A DNA stretch of 64,000 bases from BQWY01 sp046351095 (GTDB taxonomy: Bacteria; Nitrospirota; Nitrospiria; Nitrospirales; Nitrospiraceae), in contig JAXLZC010000001.1 of NCBI GenBank assembly GCA_046351095.1, forward strand, positions 2,418,001 through 2,482,000, written 5' to 3'. Of the stretch, positions 15,880 through 24,532 are shown piece by piece (within the stretch, counting starts at the first letter, position 1; the number at the start of each line of letters is the position of its first letter). The position numbers and the translations under genes were made by a program. Under the pieces are notes generated by a model. The model was not told the DNA's origin and ran no database searches. It saw only the letters and a program-made list of their open reading frames with translations.

Positions 15880-17163
15880 CTAGAGTTTCGCGAAGGCCTT
15901 GCGGACGGCCTTGAGGGTGGCGGTGATGTCGGTTGCGCTGTGCGCGGTCGACACAAACGCCGCTTCGAACTGCGACGGCGCGAGGTACACGCCCTGTTCG
16001 AGCATGGCGTGGAAGAATGTGCCGTAGCGGGTCGTGTCGCAGGTCTTCGCCGTCGCCCAATCGCTGACCGGGCCTTTTGTAAAGAAGGCGCCCATCATCG
16101 ACCCAACACGCGTTTGAAAGAGGTCGATGTTCGCGCGTTTGGCTTCGGCGGCCAGGCCGGACGCCAGCGCCTCCGCCCGCTGATCCAGCTGCCGATAGAC
16201 CTTCTTCGCCTTCAGTTGCTTCAACGCGGCGATGCCCGCGCTGACTGCCAGCGGATTCCCCGACAACGTGCCTGCCTGATAGACCGGTCCCGCCGGTGCG
16301 ATGAGCTGCATGATGTCGCGCCGTCCACCGTAGGCGCCGACCGGTAACCCACCGCCGATGATCTTCCCGAGAATCGTCAGGTCCGGCGTCACCTTGTAGA
16401 GCGCTTGCGCGCCGCCGTAGTGCACGCGGAAGCCGGTGATGACTTCGTCGAAAATCAGCAGCGCGCCATGCTGCCGCGTCAGCTCGCGCAGGCCCGGCAG
16501 AAATTCCGGCCACGGCGGGACGACGTTCATGTTGCCGGCGACCGGTTCCACGATTACGCAGGCGATGTCGTTGCCGTGCCGCGCGAAAACTTCTTGCGCA
16601 GCGCGTAAATCGTTGTACGGCACCGTCAGTGTGTATTTCGTAAAGTCGGCCGGCACACCCGGACAATCGGGAATCCCCAACGTCGCCAATCCCGACCCCG
16701 CCTTGGCCAGTAGATAGTCGCTGTGCCCGTGATAGCAGCCTTCGAACTTGAGGATCGTATTCCGCTTCGTGAAGCCGCGCGCGACGCGAATTGCGCTCAT
16801 CACCGCTTCCGTCCCGGAGCTGACCAACCGCACCTGTTCCATCGACGGCACGGCCTCGCGGATCATTGTCGCGAGCGTCACTTCGAGCTCCGTCGGCGCG
16901 CCGTAGCTGGTGCCTTGGCCCGCTGCTTGGCGAATCGCGCGGATGACCGGCGTCGGCGCGTGGCCCAAGATCATCGGCCCCCACGACAAGACGTAGTCCA
17001 GGTAGCTGTTGCCGTCCGCGTCGTACAGGCGTGCGCCCTTGGCGCGGGTGATGAAGCGCGGGACGCCGCCCACCGCGCGGAATGCGCGGACCGGACTGTT
17101 GACCCCGCCGGGAATGACGGCCTTAGCCGCCTCGAAGAGCTTTTCGGATTTTGTCGTTTTCAT
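15880..17163 (-). CDS. hemL: Glutamate-1-semialdehyde 2,1-aminomutase
   Basis: 427 residues, the standard HemL length, starting MKTTKSEKLFEAAK. It converts glutamate-1-semialdehyde to 5-aminolevulinate in the C5 route to tetrapyrroles, in the cytosol, using PLP/PMP. Motifs: GGVNSPVRAFRAVGG at the N-terminus, LSWGPMILGHAP, FEGCYHGHSDYLLA, FDEVITGFR, and the PLP lysine in ILGKIIGGGLPVGAYGG. The open frame continues upstream to 17367 but only the 17163 ATG fits family members. It indicates heme (and possibly siroheme or heme d1) synthesis from glutamate. No other hem genes adjoin. Confidence 0.95.
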   Translation of the reverse strand: MKTTKSEKLFEAAKAVIPGGVNSPVRAFRAVGGVPRFITRAKGARLYDADGNSYLDYVLSWGPMILGHAPTPVIRAIRQAAGQGTSYGAPTELEVTLATMIREAVPSMEQVRLVSSGTEAVMSAIRVARGFTKRNTILKFEGCYHGHSDYLLAKAGSGLATLGIPDCPGVPADFTKYTLTVPYNDLRAAQEVFARHGNDIACVIVEPVAGNMNVVPPWPEFLPGLRELTRQHGALLIFDEVITGFRVHYGGAQALYKVTPDLTILGKIIGGGLPVGAYGGRRDIMQLIAPAGPVYQAGTLSGNPLAVSAGIAALKQLKAKKVYRQLDQRAEALASGLAAEAKRANIDLFQTRVGSMMGAFFTKGPVSDWATAKTCDTTRYGTFFHAMLEQGVYLAPSQFEAAFVSTAHSATDITATLKAVRKAFAKL

Positions 17164-17508
17164 AGAAGGCGCGCACGGTAGCATTCCGCTCGGAACAGGG
17201 TCAAGCGAGGGAGTGGCAGGGGAGACCGCCGTCGTCTTCCCGCCTACACAACTTCCGCGGGTGCCATCTCGTGTGCCCAGAGAATTGGCCGTATTTACAC
17301 ATGTGCCCCTATAGTCTGCCGCATACAGTCCTTCACATCCGTTTGCCATACCTGTCCTCGTGCGCACGACAGTCCCCTCAATTTTTGGGCTAGATCGGCG
17401 GCACGCGAGAGACGCGCGTCGCGGCGCAACTCTTGCGAGGGTGAACGCTCACTTTCGTGATGGGCGTCGAGTGACATGCTGACGGCGAAGCGAACCAACC
17501 GAGGATCT
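17164..17508. other. Intergenic region, nothing supported
   Basis: 345 bases between the divergent hemL and the small CXXC protein. No ORF with family-like features, no RNA gene and no strong hairpin were recognised. It should hold the hemL promoter. Confidence 0.5.
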
Positions 17509-17832
17509 ATGAAAGTCGTGTGTGCGTGGTGCGAGCAGGAAGGGCAGGGTGCGGTCTTGAGCGAGTGCGCGCCGCTGCACGACGACCGGTTCACCCACGG
17601 GATCTGTTCGGTTCACCAGGAACAGTACCTTCTTGCCGGAGGTACGGGCGGCAGTGGGCAATGTGTGCCGTCTGTCTCTGCGCCGCGGCGTGCCGGTGTC
17701 GGACTGTTTATCGTGAGTCGTTCTCTCGCGGGCACCGCGCAGGGTGCATCGGCGTCAGGCGACCGGTCGCACGTGGTGCAACAGCAAGTCGCCGTCCCCG
17801 AATCCAGTGGATTGAACCAGGGGATTGCCTAG
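17509..17832 (+). CDS. Small Cys/His-rich (zinc-binding?) protein
   Basis: 107 residues from ATG 17509, with GAGG upstream. The N-terminal 45 residues carry MKVVCAWCEQEG, then HDDRFTHGICSVHQEQ, an arrangement (CxxC, later H-x-C and H) that could bind zinc. Short proteins with a C-A-W-C motif plus HGIC occur beside sensory genes, in my memory. The second half is low complexity without recognisable structure, so the true stop may reflect a frameshift or a lineage-specific tail. No firm function. Confidence 0.5.
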   Translation: MKVVCAWCEQEGQGAVLSECAPLHDDRFTHGICSVHQEQYLLAGGTGGSGQCVPSVSAPRRAGVGLFIVSRSLAGTAQGASASGDRSHVVQQQVAVPESSGLNQGIA

Positions 17833-17939
17833 CGTTGTCCCGGCAGCCGATTTGTTACGGTCTCTCAACGGAGTGCTGAGCGCGATGTGATCGACGTGCA
17901 TCACTAGTCGAACCGAACCAGGGAAAGTCGGAGGCGGAT

Positions 17940-18161
17940 ATGGCCAGTCACGGCGCATACACAGAGTGGAGCGAGGCGGAGTTGGCGGGCGTCGCGGATA
18001 TGGCGACGGCGGTCGCCACGGAGGGCCTGTTCGATGCGGGGCCGTCCTCCCTCGACGGTGACCCTATTCCGACGGCGGCTCGGCTGCGTGCCGGGATGAA
18101 GCGCGTGCAGACGGTCGCCGGCAACGTACGCGGCCGGGTGTCGCGAGGGGCCCAGTTGTAG
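17940..18161 (+). CDS. Hypothetical 73-residue protein
   Basis: MASHGAYTEWSEAELAGVADM... with GGAGG 6 bases upstream of the ATG. It is acidic in the first half and basic at the C-terminus, with no signal peptide or transmembrane segment. No family recognised. A good terminator follows it, which supports a real transcript in this orientation. Confidence 0.45.
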   Translation: MASHGAYTEWSEAELAGVADMATAVATEGLFDAGPSSLDGDPIPTAARLRAGMKRVQTVAGNVRGRVSRGAQL

Positions 18162-18244
18162 ATCAGTTGCGAATTGATGTGAGCTGTGTCTAGACGCGCC
18201 GTAGAATAGATACTGTCCAATACAATAGACAGTGAATAGAAAGC

Positions 18245-18288
18245 AGCGAGGGGGCGTCGTGGAAGTCCACGGCGCCCCCTCGCTTTTT
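18245..18288 (+). terminator. Strong rho-independent terminator
   Basis: A long GC-rich stem, AGCGAGGGGGCG-CGTGGA paired with its complement around a 3-base loop (one bulge), ends in a run of five T. It lies after the 73-residue ORF and before the end of the convergent YidB-like gene. Confidence 0.85.
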
Positions 18289-18322
18289 CACCCCTGATCG
18301 AGCGCGACGAGCGCGTTCGACC

Positions 18323-18739
18323 TTAGCCCAATTTCCCGCGAAGCAAGTTCAAACCCTGCTCCAAGATGTTCGACTCCGGAATGTGTCCATCCGGCGTCAG
18401 CTTATCTACGAGCGACGGCAGCAGGCTCGACAGCTGATGGCTGGCTGCGTCCGTGCTCAAGCCCGCTTGCTTCGCCAATTGTTCCAACAACCCACCGCCC
18501 AAGCCCTGCTGCACCTGCGCCGGCGAAATCGGGAGGTTCTCGCCCTTGCCCACCCACGAGTTCACGATGTCGGCCATGCCGTTCTTCTGGAACGACTGGA
18601 CCAACCCGGCGAGTCCGCCGATGCCGCTATCCTTCCCCAAGAGTTGTGTGGCCGCTTGCAGCAGTTGGCCCTGAATGCCGGCATCCTTCCCGCCCAGCAG
18701 CGCGCCCGCCGCTTGTGTCAGTGCGTCGAACATTCCCAT
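18323..18739 (-). CDS. YidB/DUF937-family protein
   Basis: 138 residues from ATG 18739, preceded by GGGAGGA. It begins MGMFDALTQAAGALLGG and has the family pattern LVQSFQKNGMADIVNSWVGKGENLPISPAQVQQGLG, then LAKQAGLSTDAASHQLSSLLPSLVDKLTPDG. DUF937/YidB proteins are small helical proteins of unknown function, common in Gram-negatives. It is soluble, with no signal peptide. It stands between the terminator and the barstar gene and has no obvious operon partner. Confidence 0.85.
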   Translation of the reverse strand: MGMFDALTQAAGALLGGKDAGIQGQLLQAATQLLGKDSGIGGLAGLVQSFQKNGMADIVNSWVGKGENLPISPAQVQQGLGGGLLEQLAKQAGLSTDAASHQLSSLLPSLVDKLTPDGHIPESNILEQGLNLLRGKLG

Positions 18740-18817
18740 GGTGTCCTCCCTATGGTGCAAAAGGTTGTGGGTTGCGTCGACAACGCCCGGCACTATATCA
18801 ACCGCTTTGTAAATCTG

Positions 18818-19327
18818 TCACTGGGCGCTCCAGACGGGAAGGCGCCAGGCTGCGGGTTTTTTCGTGTTTGTGCGTGCTGCAGAGGTAGGGGCTTTGGTCC
18901 CAGAGCGGGAGGTTTTGGAGGGCGCTGTGGCCAGGAGCGTGCGAAAGACGCGCTGGTGCGAGTCGGCCCAAAAGTCGCCGGCCGCGCGCAAGATAGCGAG
19001 CCACGTCGCCCGTTCCGCCGGCTCGTCCGCCAAGACGTCGTCGGCGTGGTCGATTACGAGGATGTACCCATCCGCCGGGAACCATTCGAGGTCCGTGAGA
19101 CACTCTTCCAGCGCATCCCAGTTGGGATCGAAATAATCGGGGAAGGCAAAGGCGCGCGCCATCGCGCGTAGGAGATCGGCCTTGGTGCGGCAGGTCGCGC
19201 CGTCCAACGACACGAGGCGCGCCTCGGACGGCACGGGGATCCACGAGGCCGCCGTCTGCCCACGCGGCACAATGACGCGGTAGACCCAGGGGGCGCTCAG
19301 ACGCAGGAGAGGATCGGAAACCGGCAT
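18818..19327 (-). CDS. Barstar-like RNase inhibitor
   Basis: 169 residues. Residues about 35-130 match barstar: LVSLDGATCRTKADLLRAMARAFAFPDYFDPNWDALEECLTDL, with the Tyr, Asn and Asp that fill the barnase active site in the known complex (YF..N.DAL), then WFPADGYILVIDHAD and a final WADSHQRVFRTLL strand. The C-terminal 35 residues are a basic, Ala/Thr/Lys-rich tail absent from classical barstar (about 90 residues). It begins 11 bases after the barnase-like gene, forming a toxin-inhibitor operon. Confidence 0.85.
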   Translation of the reverse strand: MPVSDPLLRLSAPWVYRVIVPRGQTAASWIPVPSEARLVSLDGATCRTKADLLRAMARAFAFPDYFDPNWDALEECLTDLEWFPADGYILVIDHADDVLADEPAERATWLAILRAAGDFWADSHQRVFRTLLATAPSKTSRSGTKAPTSAARTNTKKPAAWRLPVWSAQ

Positions 19328-19338
19328 GAAATCTCCTG

Positions 19339-19887
19339 TCAGTTCACCGGCGTGAACGTCCGATAGTGGTCGTCGGTGTAAAAGGCTTTGCCGCTGCGCT
19401 CGATCACCAGTCGTTCGGCGCCGCGATTCTGCCCCGGCACTTTGGGATTTACGTCGTACTCGCGGTACCGCCCGCGCGGGAGCCGCTGCTCGCGGTTTTC
19501 AAACGACCGTCCACCGACGTATCCGGCTGGCGGGCGTCCCTCGTGGCTCGTGACATACTCCAACACCTCCAGCACCTTGGCAGGAATGCCGTCGGGCTGA
19601 CGTTGGCGTGCGGATCGTGGGGCGTCGGTCGGCGCTGTTGCATCGCGTGCAGGGCGCGGCGCAAGACGAGGCGCGCGATCCTGATCGAGCGTCGATTGCG
19701 GCGGTGGCGCCGTGCGTGTTGCCTCGACCGCGCTTGGTGCGGCCGATGTCGAATGCGACGGAGCGGGCCGCGAAAATAGTGTCAGCGCGGCGATGGCAAC
19801 GAGCAGCAGGCCAAGCACCGCGAGGATCATCCCTCGGCGTGAGCCTGGCGATCGGTGTGGTCCCTGTGGTGTTGGTGACGTCGGCAT
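19339..19887 (-). CDS. Barnase-like (RNase N1/T1 family) secreted or membrane-anchored ribonuclease
   Basis: 182 residues from ATG 19887. A hydrophobic segment at about residues 20-36 is either a signal peptide or an N-terminal anchor, followed by a Pro/Ala-rich linker and a C-terminal barnase-type domain of about 80 residues. All catalytic residues have counterparts: Glu73 in YREYDVN, Arg83 and Arg87 in QNRGAERLVI, and His102 in TDDHYRTFTPV. GGRSFENREQRLPRG matches barnase GGDIFSNREGKLPG. It should cleave RNA 3' of guanosine. The cognate inhibitor gene is immediately downstream. Confidence 0.88.
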   Translation of the reverse strand: MPTSPTPQGPHRSPGSRRGMILAVLGLLLVAIAALTLFSRPAPSHSTSAAPSAVEATRTAPPPQSTLDQDRAPRLAPRPARDATAPTDAPRSARQRQPDGIPAKVLEVLEYVTSHEGRPPAGYVGGRSFENREQRLPRGRYREYDVNPKVPGQNRGAERLVIERSGKAFYTDDHYRTFTPVN

Positions 19888-20108
19888 TGTCTGTATCCTG
19901 TGCGCGTGCACTCTAGCATGTGCCTGCGCGACCAACAACGCACAGACTTCACACAGTGCTGACGTGGACGTGACAGACGGATGAGACGCTTTGTAGTTGG
20001 AGCAGTCGGCGTCGTCGATGACGTCACGATCCACGCGCCGTTCATTGCGTGGCTCGGAAACCTCCTGGTAGAATCCGTCGTCGCATCCGTGCGAATCCCC
20101 CTCACAGC

Positions 20109-21620
20109 ATGCGGAAAGCCAAAATCGTCTGCACGATCGGTCCAGCCAGCGCCACCCTCGAGGTGGTCGGGCATCTGCTCGATGCGGGAATGGACGTTGC
20201 GCGCCTGAATTTTTCCCACGGCAGCCACGAGCGGCACGGCGAGGTGATCGCGATGTTGCGCAAAGCGGCAGCCGAGCGTGGGCGTGCCGTCGCGATTCTC
20301 CAAGATGTGCAAGGTCCGCGTATTCGTCTTGGGATCTTGCCGCCGGACGGGGTGCTGGTGAAGGCGGGCGAGACGATTGCGTTGACCGGCAGCGCGTTGC
20401 GCGCCGGCGGCCAACATGGGTTTCGTCAGGTGGCCGCGACCGCCGAGGCCGAGCGCGCGACGACGCCTGAGGCCGTGGCGCTGCCGGTGACCTATCCCAA
20501 TTTGGCGCGCGACCTCAAAGTCGGCGCCCGTATTTTGATCGACGATGGGTTGATCGAATTTCGTGTGCTCGCTATCGAACAGGGCACCGTGCGCTGCGTC
20601 GTCGTGCAGGGCGGACTGCTGCGGTCCAACAAGGGGCTCAATCTTCCCGGCACGGTCGTAAGCGCACCGACGTTGACCGACAAGGATCGCGCGGATATTC
20701 GGTTCGGCGTCGCGCAGGGTGTGGATTACATCGCGCTGTCGTTTGTGCGGAGTCCGGAGGATGTGCAAACGGCGCGTGCCTTCGTGCAGGCGAGCGGCGG
20801 GACGCAGCCGTTGATCGCGAAGATCGAACGCGCGGAAGCCATCGAGACGTTGCCCGCATTGTTGACCGCGTCCGATGGCGTCATGGTGGCGCGCGGCGAC
20901 TTGGGTGTGGAGATGGGGCCGGAAGCCGTCCCGATTTTGCAGAAACGGATTATTGCGTCGGCGAACGCTGCGGGCCGCCTGGTGATCACCGCGACGCAGA
21001 TGTTGGAGTCGATGACGCGCTCGCCGGTGCCGACGCGTGCGGAAGCGTCGGATGTGGCCAATGCGGTGTTCGACGGGACCGATGCCGTCATGCTCTCGGC
21101 GGAAACGGCCGCCGGGCAATATCCCGTCGAGTCTGTCGCGGTCATGCATCGGTTGGTGACGGCGGCCGAACGGGCGATGCCCGAGCGGGCCTGTCGGCTG
21201 CCGGATGACGAATCGCCGCGTGTGGCGGATCCCGCGCGCTGGCAGGGTTGGGCCGATCCGATTGCCGAGGCCACCTGTCGCGCGGCGGCGGATGCGGCCG
21301 AACGGGTGCAGGCACGCGCCATCGTCGCGTTGACGGAATCCGGCCGCACCGCGCGGTTGCTTGCGCAGGATCGTTCGCCAGTGTCGATTGTTGCGTTGAC
21401 GACGACGGAATGCGTCCGGCAGCGGCTCGCACTCGTCTGGGGTGTGCGCGCCGAATGTGTGCCGGTGCTGGCGCCGAGCGCCGACCGCGTGGCGCGCGTC
21501 GAACAGGTGTTAAAAGCGCGCGAACTCGTCCGCGTCGGCGAACGCATCGTGCTCGTATCCGGCATGGTCGCCGGACAACCGGGCGGGACGAACATGATGC
21601 ACATTCACGAGGTCGCCTGA
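20109..21620 (+). CDS. pyk: Pyruvate kinase
   Basis: 503 residues from ATG 20109; it makes pyruvate and ATP from phosphoenolpyruvate and ADP in the cytosol. Motifs: KAKIVCTIGPASATLEVVGHLLDAGMDVARLNFSHG at the N-terminus, the catalytic Lys in PLIAKIERAEAIE, the metal-binding MVARGDLGVEMG, and ATQMLESMTRSPVPTRAEASDVANAVFDGTDAVMLSAETA. A beta-barrel B domain and the C-terminal domain are present. No Shine-Dalgarno is evident before the ATG. Its TGA overlaps the ATG of the next gene, so they are translationally coupled. Confidence 0.95.
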   Translation: MRKAKIVCTIGPASATLEVVGHLLDAGMDVARLNFSHGSHERHGEVIAMLRKAAAERGRAVAILQDVQGPRIRLGILPPDGVLVKAGETIALTGSALRAGGQHGFRQVAATAEAERATTPEAVALPVTYPNLARDLKVGARILIDDGLIEFRVLAIEQGTVRCVVVQGGLLRSNKGLNLPGTVVSAPTLTDKDRADIRFGVAQGVDYIALSFVRSPEDVQTARAFVQASGGTQPLIAKIERAEAIETLPALLTASDGVMVARGDLGVEMGPEAVPILQKRIIASANAAGRLVITATQMLESMTRSPVPTRAEASDVANAVFDGTDAVMLSAETAAGQYPVESVAVMHRLVTAAERAMPERACRLPDDESPRVADPARWQGWADPIAEATCRAAADAAERVQARAIVALTESGRTARLLAQDRSPVSIVALTTTECVRQRLALVWGVRAECVPVLAPSADRVARVEQVLKARELVRVGERIVLVSGMVAGQPGGTNMMHIHEVA

Positions 21621-22216
21621 TGCGTCTGTGGCTTGCCGCGGTGTTTGTGCTCTGCGCGGCGGCGCTCAGCCCCTCTGCCGCGTCCGCGCAAACCGGCTCG
21701 CTTTCGCACAGTCCTGTGGAAGTCGTTAAAAAATTCATCGGCCTGGATACGAAGGGCGCGCGGCTCGCGTCGACCAGCTACGGTGCGGTGGCGCCGTACA
21801 TCGGCTGGGGACAGGACCCGGTGTGGGGCCATGTGGTGATTACCGACGGGTCGACCATTACGGAAGATTTCAGCAAGTGGGAAGTGGTGAACACGCTCGA
21901 AGTCGTCATCCCTGTGACCTATACGGTGCTGGGCTCCGTCTATTTCGATACCGGTGTGTTTCTCCCGGAGCCGACGACGGAGGAAGTGCGGTTTCGCCTG
22001 AAGGCCGTGAAAAATCGCTGGCGGATCGTCGAGCCGATTCTGCCGCCGCACGTCGGCCACAAGCGGATGGTGAACGAAGTGCGCCAATCGTGGTTGGATG
22101 AACCGGATGCGGCCAAACGCCAACAACTGAGCGACCTACAGGATGCGTTGAAGCAGGCGAAGGCGGCGGCAACACGCCCCAAGCCTGCGACCGCGCCGGC
22201 GCCGACGAAGGAGTGA
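21620..22216 (+). CDS. Secreted hypothetical protein coupled to pyk
   Basis: 198 residues. Signal peptide MRLWLAAVFVLCAAALSPSAASA; the mature part has VEVVKKFIGLDTKGARL, then VVIPVTYTVLGSVYF and EVRFRLKAVKNRWRIVEPILPPHV, which suggests an NTF2-like alpha+beta fold, with a Lys/Ala/Pro-rich C-terminal tail. Predicted periplasmic. Overlap with pyk is by one base (TGATG) and an HAD gene follows 10 bases on. No family firmly recognised. Confidence 0.7.
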   Translation: MRLWLAAVFVLCAAALSPSAASAQTGSLSHSPVEVVKKFIGLDTKGARLASTSYGAVAPYIGWGQDPVWGHVVITDGSTITEDFSKWEVVNTLEVVIPVTYTVLGSVYFDTGVFLPEPTTEEVRFRLKAVKNRWRIVEPILPPHVGHKRMVNEVRQSWLDEPDAAKRQQLSDLQDALKQAKAAATRPKPATAPAPTKE

Positions 22217-22226
22217 GACGCGATCT

Positions 22227-22889
22227 ATGAGCGGTGCGAACAGGACGAAGACGCCGGTCGATCTCATCATGTGGGATTTAGATGGTACGCTGATCGAGTC
22301 GAAGTGGGATATCGCGCTGGCGGTGAATTTGACCTTGCGCGAGTTGGGCCTGCCCGAGCGGCCGCAGGAAGAAATTTTCGGGTTTGTGGGCGACGGCGTA
22401 AAAAAACTACTGCGGCTCGCGGTCGGCGAAATGGACGAGACGCGTAATGCCGAGGCCTTGCGCGTGTTCCGCGGTCACTACCTCGCGCACTGTCTGGATC
22501 GGACGCGCTTTTACCCCGGCATCGAGGCAGTGCTGACGCACTTTCGCGGCACGCGGCAGGCGATCGCGACGAACAAGTCGTACGAATACACGTTGGCCAT
22601 TTTGAAAGGGCTCGGTGCGCACCATTTTCAATTTGTCGTCGGCGGCGACAGCGGCTTCGGCATGAAGCCGGAACCGGGTATGCTGGAGCATCTGCTGGCG
22701 CAGGCGGGCGTGGCGCCGGAGCGTGCGGTCTTGATCGGCGACAGTACGAACGATATCAATGGTGGGCACAATGCGGGTGTGCGGGTCTGCGCCGTCGGCT
22801 GGGGCATGGGGAATCGCGAACGGATGGTGGCCTGCAAGCCGGATTGGTTTATCGAACGACCGGACGGACTGATGGAGATCTTCACATGA
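22227..22889 (+). CDS. HAD-family phosphatase, phosphoglycolate-phosphatase-like
   Basis: 220 residues, subfamily IA HAD. Motif I is MWDLDGTLIESKWD, motif II the Thr in RQAIATNKSYEY, and motif III is FGMKPEP followed by the acidic motif IV in LIGDSTNDINGGHNAG. The alpha-helical cap lies between motifs I and II. It resembles Gph, which removes 2-phosphoglycolate, though HAD specificity cannot be fixed from sequence. Its stop overlaps the start of the M16 gene (ATGA). Confidence 0.88.
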   Translation: MSGANRTKTPVDLIMWDLDGTLIESKWDIALAVNLTLRELGLPERPQEEIFGFVGDGVKKLLRLAVGEMDETRNAEALRVFRGHYLAHCLDRTRFYPGIEAVLTHFRGTRQAIATNKSYEYTLAILKGLGAHHFQFVVGGDSGFGMKPEPGMLEHLLAQAGVAPERAVLIGDSTNDINGGHNAGVRVCAVGWGMGNRERMVACKPDWFIERPDGLMEIFT

Positions 22890-24532
22890 ACCACAGGGTG
22901 CGGGTGCGATTGCGGTTGAACTTGGCGCGGTGGGCTCGCTCCTGTCGTGCGGCGGCCGTGGTGCTGGCCCTCGCGATGGGCGCGGCGGCGTTCGGCGGCG
23001 CGACGGCGTCGGCCGACATGTCGGCGCTGAAAGATCGGGTGATCGAACATCGGTTGTCGAACGGGCTGCGCCTGTTGATGGTCGAACGGCACCATGCGCC
23101 GGTCGTGTCGATCAACGTCACGTTCGGCGTGGGTGGTGTGAACGAAATCACCGGCCAGACCGGCGTCGCGCATTTGTACGAACACATGGCGTTTAAGGGC
23201 ACGCAGCTTCTCGGCACGAAGGACTACGAGGCCGAGCGGCCGTTGCTCGACGAATTGGATCGTCTGAATGCCGAATTGGAAGCGGCGCGGCGACCGATGG
23301 CGGCGAGGGCCGAACGCGGTGAAACGCCCGATGCGACGGCGACGGCGAAAGTCGCCGAGTTGGAAAAACGCTTCGCCGAGTTGCAGGCGAAGGCCGGACA
23401 GTACGTCGTGGAAAACGAAATCCCGCTGCTCTATCAGCGCCATGGCGGCGTGGGCATGAACGCGACGACCGGCAAGGATGTCACGCGCTATATCGTCAGT
23501 CTGCCTTCGAATCGGTTGCCGCTGTGGGCGGCCATCGAATCGGATCGCATGGCGAATACCGTGATGCGCGAATTTTATAAGGAGCGCGCCGTCGTGATGG
23601 AAGAGCGGCGTCTCCGCACGGATGACAGTCCCTCGGGACTGCTCTATGAAGCGCTCAGTGCCGCGGCGTTCCAAGCGCATCCGTATCAATTCCCGACCAT
23701 CGGGTGGGGCGCGGACATTCAAGGGCTGACGCCGGCGATCACGCAGCAATTTTTCCAAGCCTATTACAGTCCGAACAACGCGGTGATCGCGATGGTCGGC
23801 GACATCAAGCCCGCGGAGGTCATCGCGCTGGTCGAGCGCACGTTCGGGTCGATCCCGTCGGCACCGGTGCCGCCTGCCGTGTTCACCGAGGAACCGCCGC
23901 AACGTGGCGAACGACGTGTCGACGTGGGATTCGATGCCGAGCCGATGTTGGTGATCGGCTTTCGGAAGCCGGGCATCGGCCATCCGGACGACTACGTGTT
24001 CGACGTGATCGAGTCGGTGCTGACCGACGGCGTCACGTCGCGGTTGCACGACAAACTGATTCGCGAACAGAAAGTTGCGGTTGCCGTCGATGCGGACACC
24101 GGCTTTCCCGGTTCGCGCACACCGACGTTGTTTACGATTCATGCCGTGCCGCGCGCGCCGCACACCGCGGCGGAGGTCGAGGCGGCGGTGTACGCCGAAT
24201 TGGAACGGCTGAAAACGGAACCGGTCACCGAGCAGGAACTCGACAAAGTCCGGAATAATTTGGACGCCGGTCTCACGCGCTCGCTCCGGTCGAGCAGCGG
24301 GCTGGCCGGATCGTTGGCCTACTATCAGACCGTGTTCGGCGATTGGCGCTACGTCATCACCGGGCGGGATCGGATTGCGGCGGTGACGGCGGCGGATGTG
24401 CAGCGTGTGGCCGCGTTGTATTTGACGAAGCAGAATCGGACGGTCGCGACGCTGGTGCGTACGCCCAGCGACGCGTCCGATGCACCAGGACCCGCCACGC
24501 CGCGCGGCGCTCGAAAGGAGGGACGGTCATGA
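22886..24532 (+). CDS. M16 (pitrilysin-type) zinc peptidase, catalytic subunit
   Basis: 548 residues. N-terminal signal sequence (about residues 17-42), then an M16 domain with the inverted zinc motif His96-x-x-Glu99-His100 in VAHLYEHMAFKGT, and a distal zinc ligand probably within the VMEERR helix. An Ala/Glu/Lys-rich coiled-coil insertion (about residues 115-180) precedes GGVGMNATTGKDVTRY. The second half is the M16 C-terminal domain. Predicted periplasmic peptidase acting on small or unfolded peptides. It is the first of a pair: the next gene encodes the non-catalytic partner. Confidence 0.92.
   Translation: MNHRVRVRLRLNLARWARSCRAAAVVLALAMGAAAFGGATASADMSALKDRVIEHRLSNGLRLLMVERHHAPVVSINVTFGVGGVNEITGQTGVAHLYEHMAFKGTQLLGTKDYEAERPLLDELDRLNAELEAARRPMAARAERGETPDATATAKVAELEKRFAELQAKAGQYVVENEIPLLYQRHGGVGMNATTGKDVTRYIVSLPSNRLPLWAAIESDRMANTVMREFYKERAVVMEERRLRTDDSPSGLLYEALSAAAFQAHPYQFPTIGWGADIQGLTPAITQQFFQAYYSPNNAVIAMVGDIKPAEVIALVERTFGSIPSAPVPPAVFTEEPPQRGERRVDVGFDAEPMLVIGFRKPGIGHPDDYVFDVIESVLTDGVTSRLHDKLIREQKVAVAVDADTGFPGSRTPTLFTIHAVPRAPHTAAEVEAAVYAELERLKTEPVTEQELDKVRNNLDAGLTRSLRSSSGLAGSLAYYQTVFGDWRYVITGRDRIAAVTAADVQRVAALYLTKQNRTVATLVRTPSDASDAPGPATPRGARKEGRS

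Noticed and set aside
17176..17367. Upstream extension of the hemL frame
   Set aside because: The extension lacks conserved residues, and the family starts at the MKTTKSEK position at 17163.
20019..20026. TGACGTCA palindrome between barnase and pyk
   Set aside because: Eight bases is too short to be significant in a GC-rich region and no partner sites are seen.
19827..21149. 440-codon ORF antisense to pyk
   Set aside because: His/Arg-rich antisense translation of the pyruvate kinase gene; no domain.
22628..24163. Long antisense ORF across the first M16 gene (511 codons)
   Set aside because: It encodes Arg/His-rich sequence without domains, typical of antisense frames in GC-rich DNA; the M16 frame has clear motifs.
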